From contig NZ_FQUJ01000008.1 in the NCBI RefSeq assembly GCF_900128925.1, forward strand, positions 62,001 through 126,000: DNA of 64,000 bases, given 5' to 3'. Positions 35,602 through 43,919 of the stretch are shown piece after piece. The notes under the pieces are model-generated. The model did no database searches, was not told where the DNA came from, and was given only the letters and a program-made list of their open reading frames with translations. Position 1 is the first letter of the stretch. Every line of letters begins with the position of its first letter. Both the position numbers and the translations under genes were made by a program. Source of the DNA: Modicisalibacter ilicicola DSM 19980 (GTDB taxonomy: Bacteria > Pseudomonadota > Gammaproteobacteria > Pseudomonadales > Halomonadaceae).

Positions 35602-35820
35602 GTCACTCTCCTTGATCGCATCGTGTTATGGCCGTGCATGCACAGGCTAGTCGATGATGCTTGAAGCAGCGACCTGGAGTCAGCATGCCTCGTCCACTTC
35701 TGTATACTGTCACGCATCCTCATTACACCTTCATCGCGTCGGATCGACACGAGATCCATCCGGCAAGCGATGGTCGGTCATGCATCCATCAATGAACACA
35801 CACAGTGAAGCGGGAACACG

Positions 35821-36684
35821 ATGCTCAAGGACAAACTGCGCCATCTGACGCTTGCCCTCCTACTGCTGGCCCCGATCGCGACAGCCGCCGAGCCGCTGGT
35901 GTTCACGGCGATTCCCGATCAAGACGAGACCAGGCTGCGCGAGCGCTTCGAGAAGGTCGCCGACTACCTGGCCGAGGAACTCGACAGGGAAGTGCGCTTC
36001 GTGCCGGTGAAGTCCTATGCGGCGGCGGTCACCGCCTTTCGCAACAACCAGGTCCAGCTGGCCTGGTTCGGCGGTCTTTCCGGCGTCCAGGCCCGCCAGC
36101 TGGTGCCCGGATCCGAGGCACTGGCCCAGGGCGTGGAGGACGCCGAATTCCGCACCTACTTCATCGCCCATCGCAGCGCCGGGCTGGCGCCTTCCGATCG
36201 GCTACCGAAAGGCCTGGAAGGACTGACCTTCACCTTCGGCTCCAAGGGCTCCACCTCGGGCAGGCTGATGCCGGAGTACTACCTTCGCCAGCGCTTCGAC
36301 GCGCCGCCCAGCGAGATCTTCGATCGGGTCGGCTTCAGCGGCAATCACACGCGGACCATCGCCCTGGTGGAATCCGGCACCTACCAGGCCGGCGCACTGA
36401 ACTACTCCGTCTGGGAAAGCGAAGTCGAGGCTGGCCGGGTCGACACCGATGCCGTTCAGGTCATCTGGAAGACCCCGCCCTATGCCGATTACCAGTGGAC
36501 GATCCGCGGCGATGTCGACGAGCGCTTCGGCGACGGTTTCAAGAGGCGGATCAGGGAAGCCTTGCTGAACATGAAGAACCCCGAGCTGCTTGAAAGCTTT
36601 CCTCGCGAGGGTTTCATCCCGGCCAGCAACGCGGATTATGCCACTATCCGCGAAACCGCCCAGGCACTGGATTTGATCGACTGA
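35821..36684 (+). CDS. phosphonate/selenate-type ABC substrate-binding protein (PhnD-like)
   Basis: A 287-residue periplasmic binding protein with a signal peptide (cleavage near TAA-EPL, about residue 23) and the PhnD-like signature. It has VFTAIPDQDE at the mature N terminus, VQLAWFGGLSG, FTFGSKGSTSGRLMPEYYL and a C-terminal NADYATIRETAQALDLI. Relatives are annotated as importers of phosphonates, phosphite or selenate; the substrate here is not determined. Its stop overlaps the ATPase start. Confidence 0.85.
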   Translation: MLKDKLRHLTLALLLLAPIATAAEPLVFTAIPDQDETRLRERFEKVADYLAEELDREVRFVPVKSYAAAVTAFRNNQVQLAWFGGLSGVQARQLVPGSEALAQGVEDAEFRTYFIAHRSAGLAPSDRLPKGLEGLTFTFGSKGSTSGRLMPEYYLRQRFDAPPSEIFDRVGFSGNHTRTIALVESGTYQAGALNYSVWESEVEAGRVDTDAVQVIWKTPPYADYQWTIRGDVDERFGDGFKRRIREALLNMKNPELLESFPREGFIPASNADYATIRETAQALDLID

Positions 36685-37355
36685 TGACGGTGTTATCCCT
36701 CGACGCCGCCCATGCTTCCTATGGCGACAAGCAGGTGCTCGGCCCGCTGACGATCCGCGTCGCCCAGGGCGAGAAGGTGGCGCTGGTCGGTCACAGCGGC
36801 GCCGGGAAGTCGACACTGCTCGGGCTGCTGTTCGACAAGCGACGCCACGACATGGCGCTGATGCCCCAGGAGCTGGGCCTGGTGCAGACACTGTCGGTCT
36901 TTCACAATGTCTACATGGGCCGTCTGGCGAACCGCTCTACCCTCTACAACCTCGCCAATCTGGTCCGCCCACTGCGCCATGAAGTCGCGCGGGTGCGCGA
37001 CATCCTCGCGCCGCTGGACATGCTCGACAAGCTCTGGGCACCGGCGGGCGAGCTTTCCGGTGGCCAGCGCCAGCGCACCGCCGTGGCCCGGGCGCTCAAT
37101 CAGAACGCCAAGGTACTGCTCGCCGACGAGCCGGTATCGGCACTGGATGGCCCGCGTGCAGAAGCCATCATGCTGACCTTGACCCAGCATTTCGAGACGA
37201 CGGTGATCGCCCTGCACGACGTGGAACTGGCGCTGCGCCATTGCGATCGCATCGTCGGCATCAAGGATGGCGGCATCGCCCTGGATCAGCCGAGCCATCG
37301 CCTGCGTGCCGACGACCTGCGCTTTCTCTATGTCGCCCCGTCCGCAGCAGCCTGA
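36684..37355 (+). CDS. ABC transporter ATP-binding protein (PhnC-like)
   Basis: A 223-residue ABC ATPase with Walker A GHSGAGKST, the Q-loop MPQELGL, the signature LSGGQRQRT, Walker B VLLADEP and the H-loop IALHDVE. It is coupled to the binding-protein gene by ATGA and followed nine bases later by the permease. It drives the same importer as the 35821 protein. Confidence 0.9.
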   Translation: MTVLSLDAAHASYGDKQVLGPLTIRVAQGEKVALVGHSGAGKSTLLGLLFDKRRHDMALMPQELGLVQTLSVFHNVYMGRLANRSTLYNLANLVRPLRHEVARVRDILAPLDMLDKLWAPAGELSGGQRQRTAVARALNQNAKVLLADEPVSALDGPRAEAIMLTLTQHFETTVIALHDVELALRHCDRIVGIKDGGIALDQPSHRLRADDLRFLYVAPSAAA

Positions 37356-37363
37356 TCGTCGTC

Positions 37364-38848
37364 GTGGCGAGCTTCGTTCCTTCCTCCGTGACTTTGCGCA
37401 CCACCCTCGGCCTGGTGGCACTTGCCCTCCTGCTCTTGCCCTTTGCCGATATCGAGATCACCACGGTGGCGCCCTGGCGGGAGCTGGGCCGCCTGCTCCA
37501 GGGCCTGCTGACACCGGATTTCACCGAACTCGATGATCTGGGCACGGCACTGTTGCGCACCCTGGCCTTCGCCTTTACCGGCGTCGCGCTGGGCGTGGCG
37601 ATCGGCGGGCTGCTGGCGCTGGTCTTTCATCACCGCCTGGTACGAGCCGGCTGCGCCTTCGTGCGCGCCATCCACGAGCTGTTCTGGGCTCTGATCTTCC
37701 TGCAGTTCTTCGGCCTGCATCCGCTGACCGGCGTACTCGCCATCGCCCTGCCCTATGCCGGCGTGTTCGCCAAGGTCTATGCGGAGATACTCGACGAGGC
37801 CGACCCATTGCCGAAGCAGGTGCTTCCAGCGGGCACCGGCATGCTCTCGACCTTTCTGTTCGCGCGGGTGCCCGATGCCTGGCCGCACCTGGTCAGCTAC
37901 ACCGCCTACCGCCTGGAGTGCGGGTTGCGCTCGAGTGCGGTGCTGGGCTTCATCGGCATGCCGACCCTGGGCTTCTATCTGCAGTCGTCCTTCGCCCAGG
38001 GACACTACTCCGAGGTCGGCGCGCTGCTGTTGCTGTTCTACGGGCTGATCGCCACGCTGCGGCTCTGGGCACGGCCACAACTGGTACCGCTCTACGCCGT
38101 GGCGGCGCCGTTCCTGCTGGGAAGTGGGCTGCCCATCGTGTGGGGCAACCTGACGCGCTTCTTCACCCAGGACATCGTGCCGGCCCCCCTGCGCAACGGT
38201 GAAGGCTGGGCGGCGCTAGGCCAGTGGCTGAGCGATCTTCTGCTCACCCAGGCCCTGCCCGGCCTATGGACGACCGTGGTACTGACCCAGATCGCGCTGG
38301 TGCTCACCGGGGGGTTGGCACTGATCGCCTTTCCGCTGATTTCGCGCCATTTCACCAGCCGCGCGGGTGGTGTCGCCGGCCATACCCTGCTGGTCGTGGC
38401 GCGCTCGACACCGGAATACCTGCTCGCTTACGTGCTGTTGCAGCTCTGGGGGCCGTCGATGCTGCCGGCGATCGTCGCCCTGGCGATCCACAACGGCGGC
38501 ATCATCGGCCACCTGGTCGGGCGACGCAGCAACGAATTGACGCTGCGCCCGGATGCCAGCCGCGGCATGAATCGCTATGCCTTCGAGGTATTGCCGCGGC
38601 TCTATGGCCCCTTTCTGGCGCTGCTGTTCTACCGTTGGGAGATCATCATGCGCGAGACCGCCATCCTCGGCATTCTCGGCATCGCCACGCTGGGCTTCTA
38701 TGTCGACAGCGCCATCCAGGAACTGCGCTTCGACCGGGCCCTGGTCTTGATCGTCATCACCGCCCTGCTCAACATCGGCGTGGACAGCCTGGCCCGTGCC
38801 CTGCGGCGGCGGTTGCGGCTCAAGCATGCGGCCAGTAGTGAGCCTTGA
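37364..38848 (+). CDS. ABC transporter permease (two fused PhnE-like domains)
   Basis: A 494-residue membrane protein with about 12 spans in two permease halves. The second half ends with RWEIIMRETAILGILGIATLGFYVDSAIQ (shown as a description of the PhnE-like loop, centred on ETAILGILG). GTG 37364, nine bases after the ATPase stop, is the preferred start; there is no good ATG nearby, and longer in-frame starts lie inside the ATPase gene. Completes the importer begun at 35821. Confidence 0.82.
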   Translation: MASFVPSSVTLRTTLGLVALALLLLPFADIEITTVAPWRELGRLLQGLLTPDFTELDDLGTALLRTLAFAFTGVALGVAIGGLLALVFHHRLVRAGCAFVRAIHELFWALIFLQFFGLHPLTGVLAIALPYAGVFAKVYAEILDEADPLPKQVLPAGTGMLSTFLFARVPDAWPHLVSYTAYRLECGLRSSAVLGFIGMPTLGFYLQSSFAQGHYSEVGALLLLFYGLIATLRLWARPQLVPLYAVAAPFLLGSGLPIVWGNLTRFFTQDIVPAPLRNGEGWAALGQWLSDLLLTQALPGLWTTVVLTQIALVLTGGLALIAFPLISRHFTSRAGGVAGHTLLVVARSTPEYLLAYVLLQLWGPSMLPAIVALAIHNGGIIGHLVGRRSNELTLRPDASRGMNRYAFEVLPRLYGPFLALLFYRWEIIMRETAILGILGIATLGFYVDSAIQELRFDRALVLIVITALLNIGVDSLARALRRRLRLKHAASSEP

Positions 38849-38863
38849 CCGTTGCAGATGCGC

Positions 38864-39535
38864 TTAACCGATACGATCCACCAGTTCGTTCAGGTCGGAA
38901 ACGGTCATGTCCGGGTCGCCGCCCCAGGTATCGAAGGGCGCCTCGGCGCTGCGGCGTATCCAGGCCGCATGTAGCCCGGCATGCTTGGCACCGATCAGGT
39001 CGAAGGGGTTGGAAGAAATCAGCCAGACGTCATGGGCGGCCACCTCCAGGCGTGTATGCAGGTGGGCATACACCGCCGGGTCGGGCTTGAAGCGCTTGAC
39101 CTCCTCGACACTGACGATGTCCTCGAAATGCTGGAGAATCCCCGCCTGCTCGAGCAACCCGCTTACCGCCTTGCGGCTGCCGTTGGAAAACGCCACGCAA
39201 CGCAGTTTCGATGAGTCCGCCAGGCGCGCCAGCGCATCCGCCGCATCGGCAAAGGCCGGCAGCCGCGCGTAGGTCGCCATCAACTGGTCCTTGTCGTTGT
39301 CGGAGAGCTTCGCTCCCAGGGCACGGTCGACGAACTCCAGGGCATCGCGGGTACATTCGGAGAAGTCGGCATAGGCCCCCATCAGCCCACGCCGAAAGGC
39401 ATATTCAAGCTGCTTGTCGCGCCAGCGCTGGGAGAAGGCCGGGGCCTGGTCGCCCAGCCGCTCGCGCAACTGCTCGTTGACACCGTAGGTGTCGATCAAG
39501 GTACCGTAGACGTCGAAAGCCAACACCGTGGACAT
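38864..39535 (-). CDS. HAD-superfamily type II haloacid dehalogenase-like hydrolase
   Basis: A 223-residue HAD enzyme with motif I FDVYGTLID (nucleophilic Asp), motif II AFSNGSRKAV, the catalytic Lys in VKRFKPDPAVY and motif III LISSNPFDLIGAK, the arrangement of 2-haloacid dehalogenases. AAGGAG precedes the ATG at 39533-39535. It converges with the ABC permease and marks the left border of the integron region. Confidence 0.88.
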   Translation of the reverse strand: MSTVLAFDVYGTLIDTYGVNEQLRERLGDQAPAFSQRWRDKQLEYAFRRGLMGAYADFSECTRDALEFVDRALGAKLSDNDKDQLMATYARLPAFADAADALARLADSSKLRCVAFSNGSRKAVSGLLEQAGILQHFEDIVSVEEVKRFKPDPAVYAHLHTRLEVAAHDVWLISSNPFDLIGAKHAGLHAAWIRRSAEAPFDTWGGDPDMTVSDLNELVDRIG

Positions 39536-39624
39536 CGTTCACTCCTTTGAAACGGGAAAGCGTCTATCACGAGGATAGTGGTTCAAAAGCCGGTACGATA
39601 TGCCAATAGCTGTTGTCATGGCAT

Positions 39625-39749
39625 CCACAACGCCAGGCTAGGTTGGGATCAGCCCGCCAACGGTCACGGCTTACTGTGTCGGCTGCCATAGCTCATTTTG
39701 GAGCCACGAAGCGGTGGAACAACTGTCTGGGTAGAGCGGCTGGTTATGC
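39625..39749 (-). other. putative integron attC site after the YoeB/YefM cassette
   Basis: The right core reads GCATAAC on the minus strand and directly abuts the toxin stop, as in the other cassettes. The left core reads GTTGTGG on the minus strand, and the adjacent arms share CCAG and GCT blocks. The 125-bp length fits attC, but stem complementarity is weaker than at the other three sites, so this is tentative. Confidence 0.45.
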
Positions 39750-39750
39750 A

Positions 39751-40014
39751 TTATTCGTAGTGGCTCCAGAGCCTGAGAACTTTCACCACTCGCTCGTCCT
39801 CGAGCACTTGGTAGACCAGGCGATGCTGAATATTGATGCGGCGTGAATAGGCCCCCGCAAGATCGCCAATGAGTTTTTCAAACGGAGGCGGCTTGCGATA
39901 CGGGTCTTCCGCTATCAGCGCCAATAGTTCCTGGGCTTTTGGTTTGAGGCCGCTGGAGGCCAACTTCTTTGCATCTTTCTGGGCTTGCTTGGTGTAAACC
40001 AACTTCCAGGTCAC
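39751..40014 (-). CDS. yoeB: YoeB/Txe-family mRNA interferase toxin
   Basis: An 87-residue RelE-superfamily toxin. The end LRLWSHYE carries the His-Tyr pair of YoeB; PFEKLIGDLAGAYSRRI holds the conserved Glu and Arg. It would cut mRNA at the ribosome when freed from the antitoxin. GTG 40014 overlaps the antitoxin stop (GTGA), giving coupled translation. The pair lies in an integron remnant, where toxin-antitoxin cassettes are common stabilisers. Confidence 0.9.
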   Translation of the reverse strand: MTWKLVYTKQAQKDAKKLASSGLKPKAQELLALIAEDPYRKPPPFEKLIGDLAGAYSRRINIQHRLVYQVLEDERVVKVLRLWSHYE

Positions 40015-40253
40015 CAGTCCAGCTCCCCATCGCATTCGTCCACGGGAGCATCCATACCTTCTCGAATAGACTCCCGCATACCTGGCACGGAGAGCAGGTA
40101 AAGTGTTTCCTGAATGGCCGACCAGTCCTCTTCGGACACCAAGACCGCTTTGTTCCGCTTGCCCATGATGACGATTGGTTGATGTGACTCAGCGGTTTCG
40201 TCGATCAACCGATAGAGATTGCTGCGCGCCTCAGTTGCTGTGATTCCTGTCAT
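40011..40253 (-). CDS. yefM: YefM/Phd-family antitoxin
   Basis: An 80-residue Phd/YefM antitoxin with the DNA-binding N-terminal ITATEARSNLYRLIDETAESH (shown in part) and an acidic C-terminal toxin-binding tail. It neutralises YoeB and represses its own promoter together with the toxin. A palindromic operator and promoter lie just upstream (40290-40309). ATG 40253 gives the usual length. Confidence 0.9.
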   Translation of the reverse strand: MTGITATEARSNLYRLIDETAESHQPIVIMGKRNKAVLVSEEDWSAIQETLYLLSVPGMRESIREGMDAPVDECDGELDW

Positions 40254-40289
40254 GACGCACCTCTTGCGTGTTCAACTTTATCACCAAGT

Positions 40290-40309
40290 GTACGTTTTTT
40301 GGAACGTAC
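40290..40309 (-). promoter_or_regulatory. operator/promoter of the yefM-yoeB pair
   Basis: Inverted half-sites GTACGTT and AACGTAC flank a 6-base centre. On the minus strand a TTGACG -35 box and a TACACT -10 box with 16-base spacing overlap this palindrome, the arrangement expected for antitoxin autorepression. Confidence 0.65.
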
Positions 40310-40371
40310 GTCAAGACGGACGCACTACATGACGCCTCAGCTCAGCCACCGTTTTGGAGCGGCAGCGGAAA

Positions 40372-40519
40372 ACCGGTCGGCTGCAGCCAGGAAGAACTCG
40401 ACGAGATCGCCAACTCCCTGAAAACGCGGTCGCGAAAGACACTGGACGGGCGCACACCGCTGGAGGTTTACGCCGAGGTGCTCAAGAAATCGGTCGCCGG
40501 CCCGGGCACCCATCAATAG
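40372..40519 (+). pseudogene. IS30-family transposase, 3' remnant
   Basis: The last 45 residues or so of an IS30-type transposase (CSQEELDEIANSL, RSRKTLDGRTPLEVYAEVL) are followed by a stop and then the element's right inverted repeat. The catalytic DDE core is absent and nothing upstream resembles the family, so this is a dead end fragment. Confidence 0.75.
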
Positions 40520-41223
40520 CGTTGCGTTTGGAACTTGAGACCGCCCCTTGGGTTGATACTCAACGAAATCATGGCCGAGAGTTGGCACAGCGGCCTTGCT
40601 GACACCCGCTGCAATGCATTGAAGGCATCCTGTACACGCTGCCTGTCGCGCTGACTCGCCGGCGTCTGGTCAATCACCCCGGCGGCCATCAGGCGTGCCA
40701 CCACATCGCTGGTCAGCAGAAAGGTATCCTTGCCGACAAGTCGCAAGAAGCCGGCAGCGGAACGCCCGCCCAGCCGAGCGCCACGCTTGGACAATAAATT
40801 CCACAGACCGATGATGTCGGCACTCGGCCAGTTGGCAATGAACTCGCCAAAGCTTGTGCCTTGCTCCTGGCGAATATCCAGGATGAACTGGGCATTCCTG
40901 GGAATGGTCTGCAGCTTGGTGCGGTGACGGATAATGCGGTCATTGTTCATGTAGCCGTCGATCTGCTCGGGGCTGAGCAACACGAGCTTCTCCGGGTCAA
41001 AACCCCAGAAGGCTTCCTCGAAGGCGGGCCACTTGGCATCGACCACCGAGTGTTTCATGCCGGCCCGAAATACCCGCTGGCTCATGGCGGAAAGATAGCG
41101 ATCATCTCCCTGCTGCTTCAGCTCGTCAGGCGTCAGCGGCCTGGGCAGGAAGGCCTCCATGGCGTCGTCAGAGTCGAAGCGGTCGCGAACCGTATCATGG
41201 AGCCATCGGTAATCCAGTGTCAT
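40513..41223 (-). CDS. DNA-3-methyladenine glycosylase I family protein (C terminus altered)
   Basis: A 236-residue protein resembling the Tag/COG2818 glycosylases, which remove 3-methyladenine from DNA. Matching segments are AKWPAFEEAFWGFDPEKL, NDRIIRHRTKLQTIPRNA and GFLRLVGKDTF. The first 30 residues or so differ from E. coli Tag. The last 11 residues are encoded by the IS30-type inverted repeat at 40521-40545 and the stop lies in the transposase remnant, so the natural C terminus has been replaced. The gene may still work, as the core is complete. Confidence 0.78.
   Translation of the reverse strand: MTLDYRWLHDTVRDRFDSDDAMEAFLPRPLTPDELKQQGDDRYLSAMSQRVFRAGMKHSVVDAKWPAFEEAFWGFDPEKLVLLSPEQIDGYMNNDRIIRHRTKLQTIPRNAQFILDIRQEQGTSFGEFIANWPSADIIGLWNLLSKRGARLGGRSAAGFLRLVGKDTFLLTSDVVARLMAAGVIDQTPASQRDRQRVQDAFNALQRVSARPLCQLSAMISLSINPRGGLKFQTQRY
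40521..40545 (+). repeat. IS30-like right inverted repeat (left copy)
   Basis: A 25-base sequence (begins GTTGCGTTTGG, ends GAGACCGCC) directly after the transposase remnant, in the place of an IS30 IRR. It matches 23 of 25 bases of the inverted copy at 41820-41844. Confidence 0.75.
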
Positions 41224-41286
41224 GCCTACCTCGCTATACCTGTGCCGTCGTTGACTCTTGCTGGCGGCGCTATATTCTCGAGCATT

Positions 41287-41781
41287 ATCCTCAATCACAA
41301 GTCCGCCCGGGCGCGATCTGCCAACATCGCCGAGTTTCTGGAGGCACCGCTCTCTACCGAAGCGTTCAAGGAGAAAATACTGGCAAGCCTTTTCCCTGAT
41401 GGCGCCGAGCGCAAAACCTACCGCCTGACCGCCCAGGACTGGGACAGCATCAACGCGCTGGTCGAAGAAAAATACCGCCAGTGGGACTGGAACTACGGTC
41501 GCTCGCCGGACTTTGACATCCAGCGCACCCGACACTTTGCCGCAGGGATTATCGATTTTCGTCTCAAGGTAAAGCGCGGTGGCGCCATTGAAAACGTCAA
41601 GATTTACGGCGACTTCTTCGGCCAACGCCCCGTCAGCGAGATCGAAGATGCACTGGTCGGCGTGCGCTACGACAAGCGCGCCATCGAAGGCGCGCTGCAA
41701 GGCATTGACCTCTACCCCTACTTTGGCGAAGTGGACCGCGCCGAGTTTCTCGACCTGATCTACGGGCCGGATGAGCAATAG
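41287..41781 (+). pseudogene. lplA: lipoate-protein ligase A, C-terminal remnant
   Basis: 164 codons matching the C-terminal half of LplA (SANIAEFLEAPLSTEAFKE, WDWNYGRSPDF, GGAIENVKIYGDFFG) and running to a normal stop. The N-terminal catalytic domain that binds lipoyl-AMP (about 170 residues) is missing, and no start codon lies at the beginning of the homology, so it is a truncated pseudogene. It diverges from the glycosylase gene and ends 38 bases before the second IS30-like repeat. Confidence 0.75.
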
Positions 41782-41819
41782 CTTTCCGACCCTGATCATT
41801 TCCGGCAACTTGATTGATC

Positions 41820-41844
41820 GGCGGTCTCAAGTTCCAAGTGCAAC
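41820..41844 (-). repeat. IS30-like inverted repeat (right copy)
   Basis: Reverse complement of the 40521-40545 repeat with two mismatches. No transposase follows; attC3 begins 30 bases further on. It is probably the left end of a second, otherwise deleted, IS30-type element. Confidence 0.7.
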
Positions 41845-41874
41845 TCTTTATTTATATTTTCCCTAATTGAAGCT

Positions 41875-41973
41875 GTTTAACGCCTCGTTAAGAGGCAAAA
41901 AATTGTTGGCTAAAATTAGCGACGGAGGAGAAAAAGCCAACTGTTTTTCGTCCTTTTAAACGACTTGTTAGCA
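41875..41973 (-). other. integron attC site 3
   Basis: Read on the minus strand it starts TGCTAAC followed by AAGTCGTTTAAAAGGACG and ends GAGGCGTTAAAC. The last core fits the GTTRRRY consensus. The start block is very like Vibrio-type attC repeats. The R'' core TGCTAAC is the exact reverse complement of the R' core GTTAGCA at the other end of its cassette. 99 bp. Confidence 0.85.
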
Positions 41974-41979
41974 TTTCGC

Positions 41980-42378
41980 CTACTCAACTCTACGTTGTTT
42001 TAATATTTTGGATATTTTATTTACTGCGTTTTGCTCTTCTCGTTGAAATGCGTTTGGATCAACCGTAGCTTTAAAAGATTGAAAACCCAAAAATGCTGAC
42101 GCTCCACCCATTAGAATGGTGATGAGATCAGTTTTTCCTTGATACATTGCCCATATTGCAGCAGCAAAGATTAGGATAATAGTGAGCGCATAAAAAGGCT
42201 TTAATCTCTGAACCTTTTTAGCTTGCTCAATTTTAATATTTCCAGCTCTGAAAGGACGATCTGCAAGAAGCTCCTCATTAGAACAATGGATATACAACTT
42301 ATGTTCCGTGTGAGAATTATCAGTTACGTTAAAGTCGCCTTCAACATTAATCTCACCATCATTATTAAAATCTCTCAA
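41980..42378 (-). CDS. hypothetical integron cassette protein with two membrane helices
   Basis: A 132-residue protein of unknown function: a polar N-terminal domain (about 1-55), two membrane spans (about 63-78 and 85-102) and a charged C-terminal tail. The stop lies 7 bases from attC3 and the start 42 bases from attC2, so it fills one cassette. The DNA is visibly AT-rich compared with the chromosome, pointing to foreign origin. No recognisable domain. Confidence 0.75.
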   Translation of the reverse strand: MRDFNNDGEINVEGDFNVTDNSHTEHKLYIHCSNEELLADRPFRAGNIKIEQAKKVQRLKPFYALTIILIFAAAIWAMYQGKTDLITILMGGASAFLGFQSFKATVDPNAFQREEQNAVNKISKILKQRRVE

Positions 42379-42419
42379 TATTCAACTCCATGTAGAAATA
42401 GTCTCAATTCTAAAAAGAA

Positions 42420-42481
42420 TGCTAACGCTGAAGCACAGCGGCGCACCGACAGGGACGTCCGTCTTACGCGAATTGTTATGA
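42420..42481 (-). other. integron attC site 2
   Basis: A 62-bp site. Minus strand begins TCATAAC then AATTCGCG, and ends CAGCGTTAGCA. Its R'' core TCATAAC is the exact reverse complement of the R' core GTTATGA of attC1, as expected for one cassette. Inner arms contain GACGGACGTCC and GCGCCGCTG blocks that can fold. Confidence 0.85.
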
Positions 42482-43351
42482 CGGCCATTGGACACCGTGT
42501 CGACCAAACTCATTCTTTATTTTGTGATGTACCGGAAGCTCACTCATATTCCACGGCTTCACAGATTCAATATGTAGCTGCTTTCGTGGCAACGAATTTA
42601 GCACCTGACACAAAAGGATCGTGATGTTGCCCGAATTCTGCTGAATCCAGCTTATGCTTTGCTTGTATCGATCAACCAGTTTATGGATACTTCCGATATC
42701 ATCCTGCGCTCCAACTTCCCACCCATTCTGACTTACATGTGAAAGCCAATGCAGTGAGGGCTCCGCAGGGTGAACTACCTGACAAAGCTCTGAGTACAGT
42801 GCTTTTACTGGATATTGTGCATGATCTAACGCGCTCACATATTTCGCAGCTGTTTCAGCCCTGTGAGTGGGTGGCGCATCCTCTTCTTTTCCAACCTTGC
42901 GAGCATGGTGGAAATGTATCAGGCAGTTCTCTAACTCATTACTAATAAAGAAAGAGCCATCTAGTTTTCCGTCTAATGCTTTGAATATATTACCGGCATC
43001 AGAAGCGATTGTAAGAGGAACTGCTTCTAGAGAATGTTTTGTATCGGCTGCAGATTCAAGTAACCCGCGCAAGGCTGCGCAAAATGCCAAGTAGTTTGGC
43101 TGCGTAGTCGAATGAACAACACATGCATCAAACCAGCGAAGGTGGCGAATTGAATTAGCGACGGCCGCCCAATGCGCTCGATATAGGATCTCTTCCCAAT
43201 AGACCTGATTCTTTTGGCTGGGCAGCAAAGCTTCAAACTGTTCAATCTCCATGAACGAGTATGCTGCTCCAGATGCCTCACCAACGATATCCCTGAGTAC
43301 CCTGGGATAAACGTCGCCGGCCCTACCAAACAGGTGGGGTGTCACAGTCAT
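42476..43351 (-). CDS. hypothetical integron cassette protein
   Basis: A 291-residue soluble protein of unknown function, rich in aromatic residues and His, with no signal peptide, membrane helix or catalytic motif that I recognise. GAGGA lies before the ATG at 43349-43351, and the stop overlaps the attC2 core. It is the sole gene of cassette 2. AT-rich codon use unlike the surrounding chromosome suggests recent transfer. Confidence 0.75.
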   Translation of the reverse strand: MTVTPHLFGRAGDVYPRVLRDIVGEASGAAYSFMEIEQFEALLPSQKNQVYWEEILYRAHWAAVANSIRHLRWFDACVVHSTTQPNYLAFCAALRGLLESAADTKHSLEAVPLTIASDAGNIFKALDGKLDGSFFISNELENCLIHFHHARKVGKEEDAPPTHRAETAAKYVSALDHAQYPVKALYSELCQVVHPAEPSLHWLSHVSQNGWEVGAQDDIGSIHKLVDRYKQSISWIQQNSGNITILLCQVLNSLPRKQLHIESVKPWNMSELPVHHKIKNEFGRHGVQWPS

Positions 43352-43361
43352 AACTTAGTCC

Positions 43362-43446
43362 TCATAACGCCAGCAATAAACGGCGCCCTGACAAGGGCGT
43401 CCGGTGGAGGCCGAAGGCCGGAACGAATTTAATTGCCTTGTTATGT
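43362..43446 (-). other. integron attC site 1
   Basis: An 85-bp site. Minus strand begins ACATAAC then AAGGCAATTAAATTCG and ends TTGCTGGCGTTATGA. It contains two inner hairpins (GGCCTTCGGCC and GACGCCCTTGTCAGGGCG). Its R'' core ACATAAC is the exact reverse complement of the attI junction core GTTATGT at 43920-43926. Confidence 0.88.
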
Positions 43447-43707
43447 GCTGTGAGCGACGTTCGGGAACCTTTCGGGATGCTCAATAATTTCCTCGGTAAG
43501 GTCCACATCAAGCTCTGGCCAATAGAAATGACCAGGAGACTGCTCTTCAACATTAACGATTGCGCTGACCGGCTGCTCTTTAAACCAGGGGAAGTTGTCG
43601 TAAGGCATGAAAAGCTCACGGTCATGGGCCAGAAGCCACACACCATGTGTAGAGATATTTGTCACCTCAACTGCTGAAGTGCTGTTTCCAAGCGCTGACA
43701 AGCTCAT
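43441..43707 (-). CDS. DUF2442 protein of integron cassette 1
   Basis: An 88-residue DUF2442 protein (VEVTNISTHGVWLLAHDREL, shown in part; YDNFPWFKEQPVSAI; ELDVDLTEEIIEHPERFP). ATG 43707 lies inside the preceding DUF4160 gene (41-base overlap) behind GGAGG at good spacing. The stop codon falls in the attC1 core. DUF4160/DUF2442 pairs occur together in many genomes and are suspected toxin-antitoxin-like modules (inference). Confidence 0.85.
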   Translation of the reverse strand: MSLSALGNSTSAVEVTNISTHGVWLLAHDRELFMPYDNFPWFKEQPVSAIVNVEEQSPGHFYWPELDVDLTEEIIEHPERFPNVAHST

Positions 43708-43906
43708 CTCGGTGATCCTCCACCAGTGATTCGATTTCTTTCAGTTGCTGCCGGTTATATCCATGATTCTTAGCCAGTTCGAGATCTGGTTCAAGCCAGA
43801 ATTTGGCTTCGCCATCGCCTGAGACGATGTGGACATGCATGCGGGACTCTTCCCGCGAGAAGAAGAAAAAGCGATATCCCTTCTCCCTGAATACTGTAGG
43901 ACTCAT
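43667..43906 (-). CDS. DUF4160 protein of integron cassette 1
   Basis: A 79-residue DUF4160 protein (SPTVFREKGYRFFFFSREE, then RMHVHIVSGDGEAKFWLEPD). AAGGAGT precedes the ATG at 43904-43906, which lies 14 bases inside the cassette from the attI junction; this is the first cassette and the one best placed for expression from an integron promoter. Overlaps the DUF2442 gene. Confidence 0.87.
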   Translation of the reverse strand: MSPTVFREKGYRFFFFSREESRMHVHIVSGDGEAKFWLEPDLELAKNHGYNRQQLKEIESLVEDHRDELVSAWKQHFSS

Positions 43907-43919
43907 CCATACTCCTTAC

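Noticed and set aside
41287-41781. Treating the LplA C-terminal stretch as a stand-alone accessory-domain gene
   Set aside because: No start codon or ribosome site at the beginning of the homology, and it lies next to IS remnants, so truncation is more likely.
40521-41844. Interpretation of the facing 25-base repeats as a mobile insertion cassette with its own ends
   Set aside because: The left copy directly follows an IS30 transposase stop codon, so IS30 termini explain both repeats better; no target duplication was seen.
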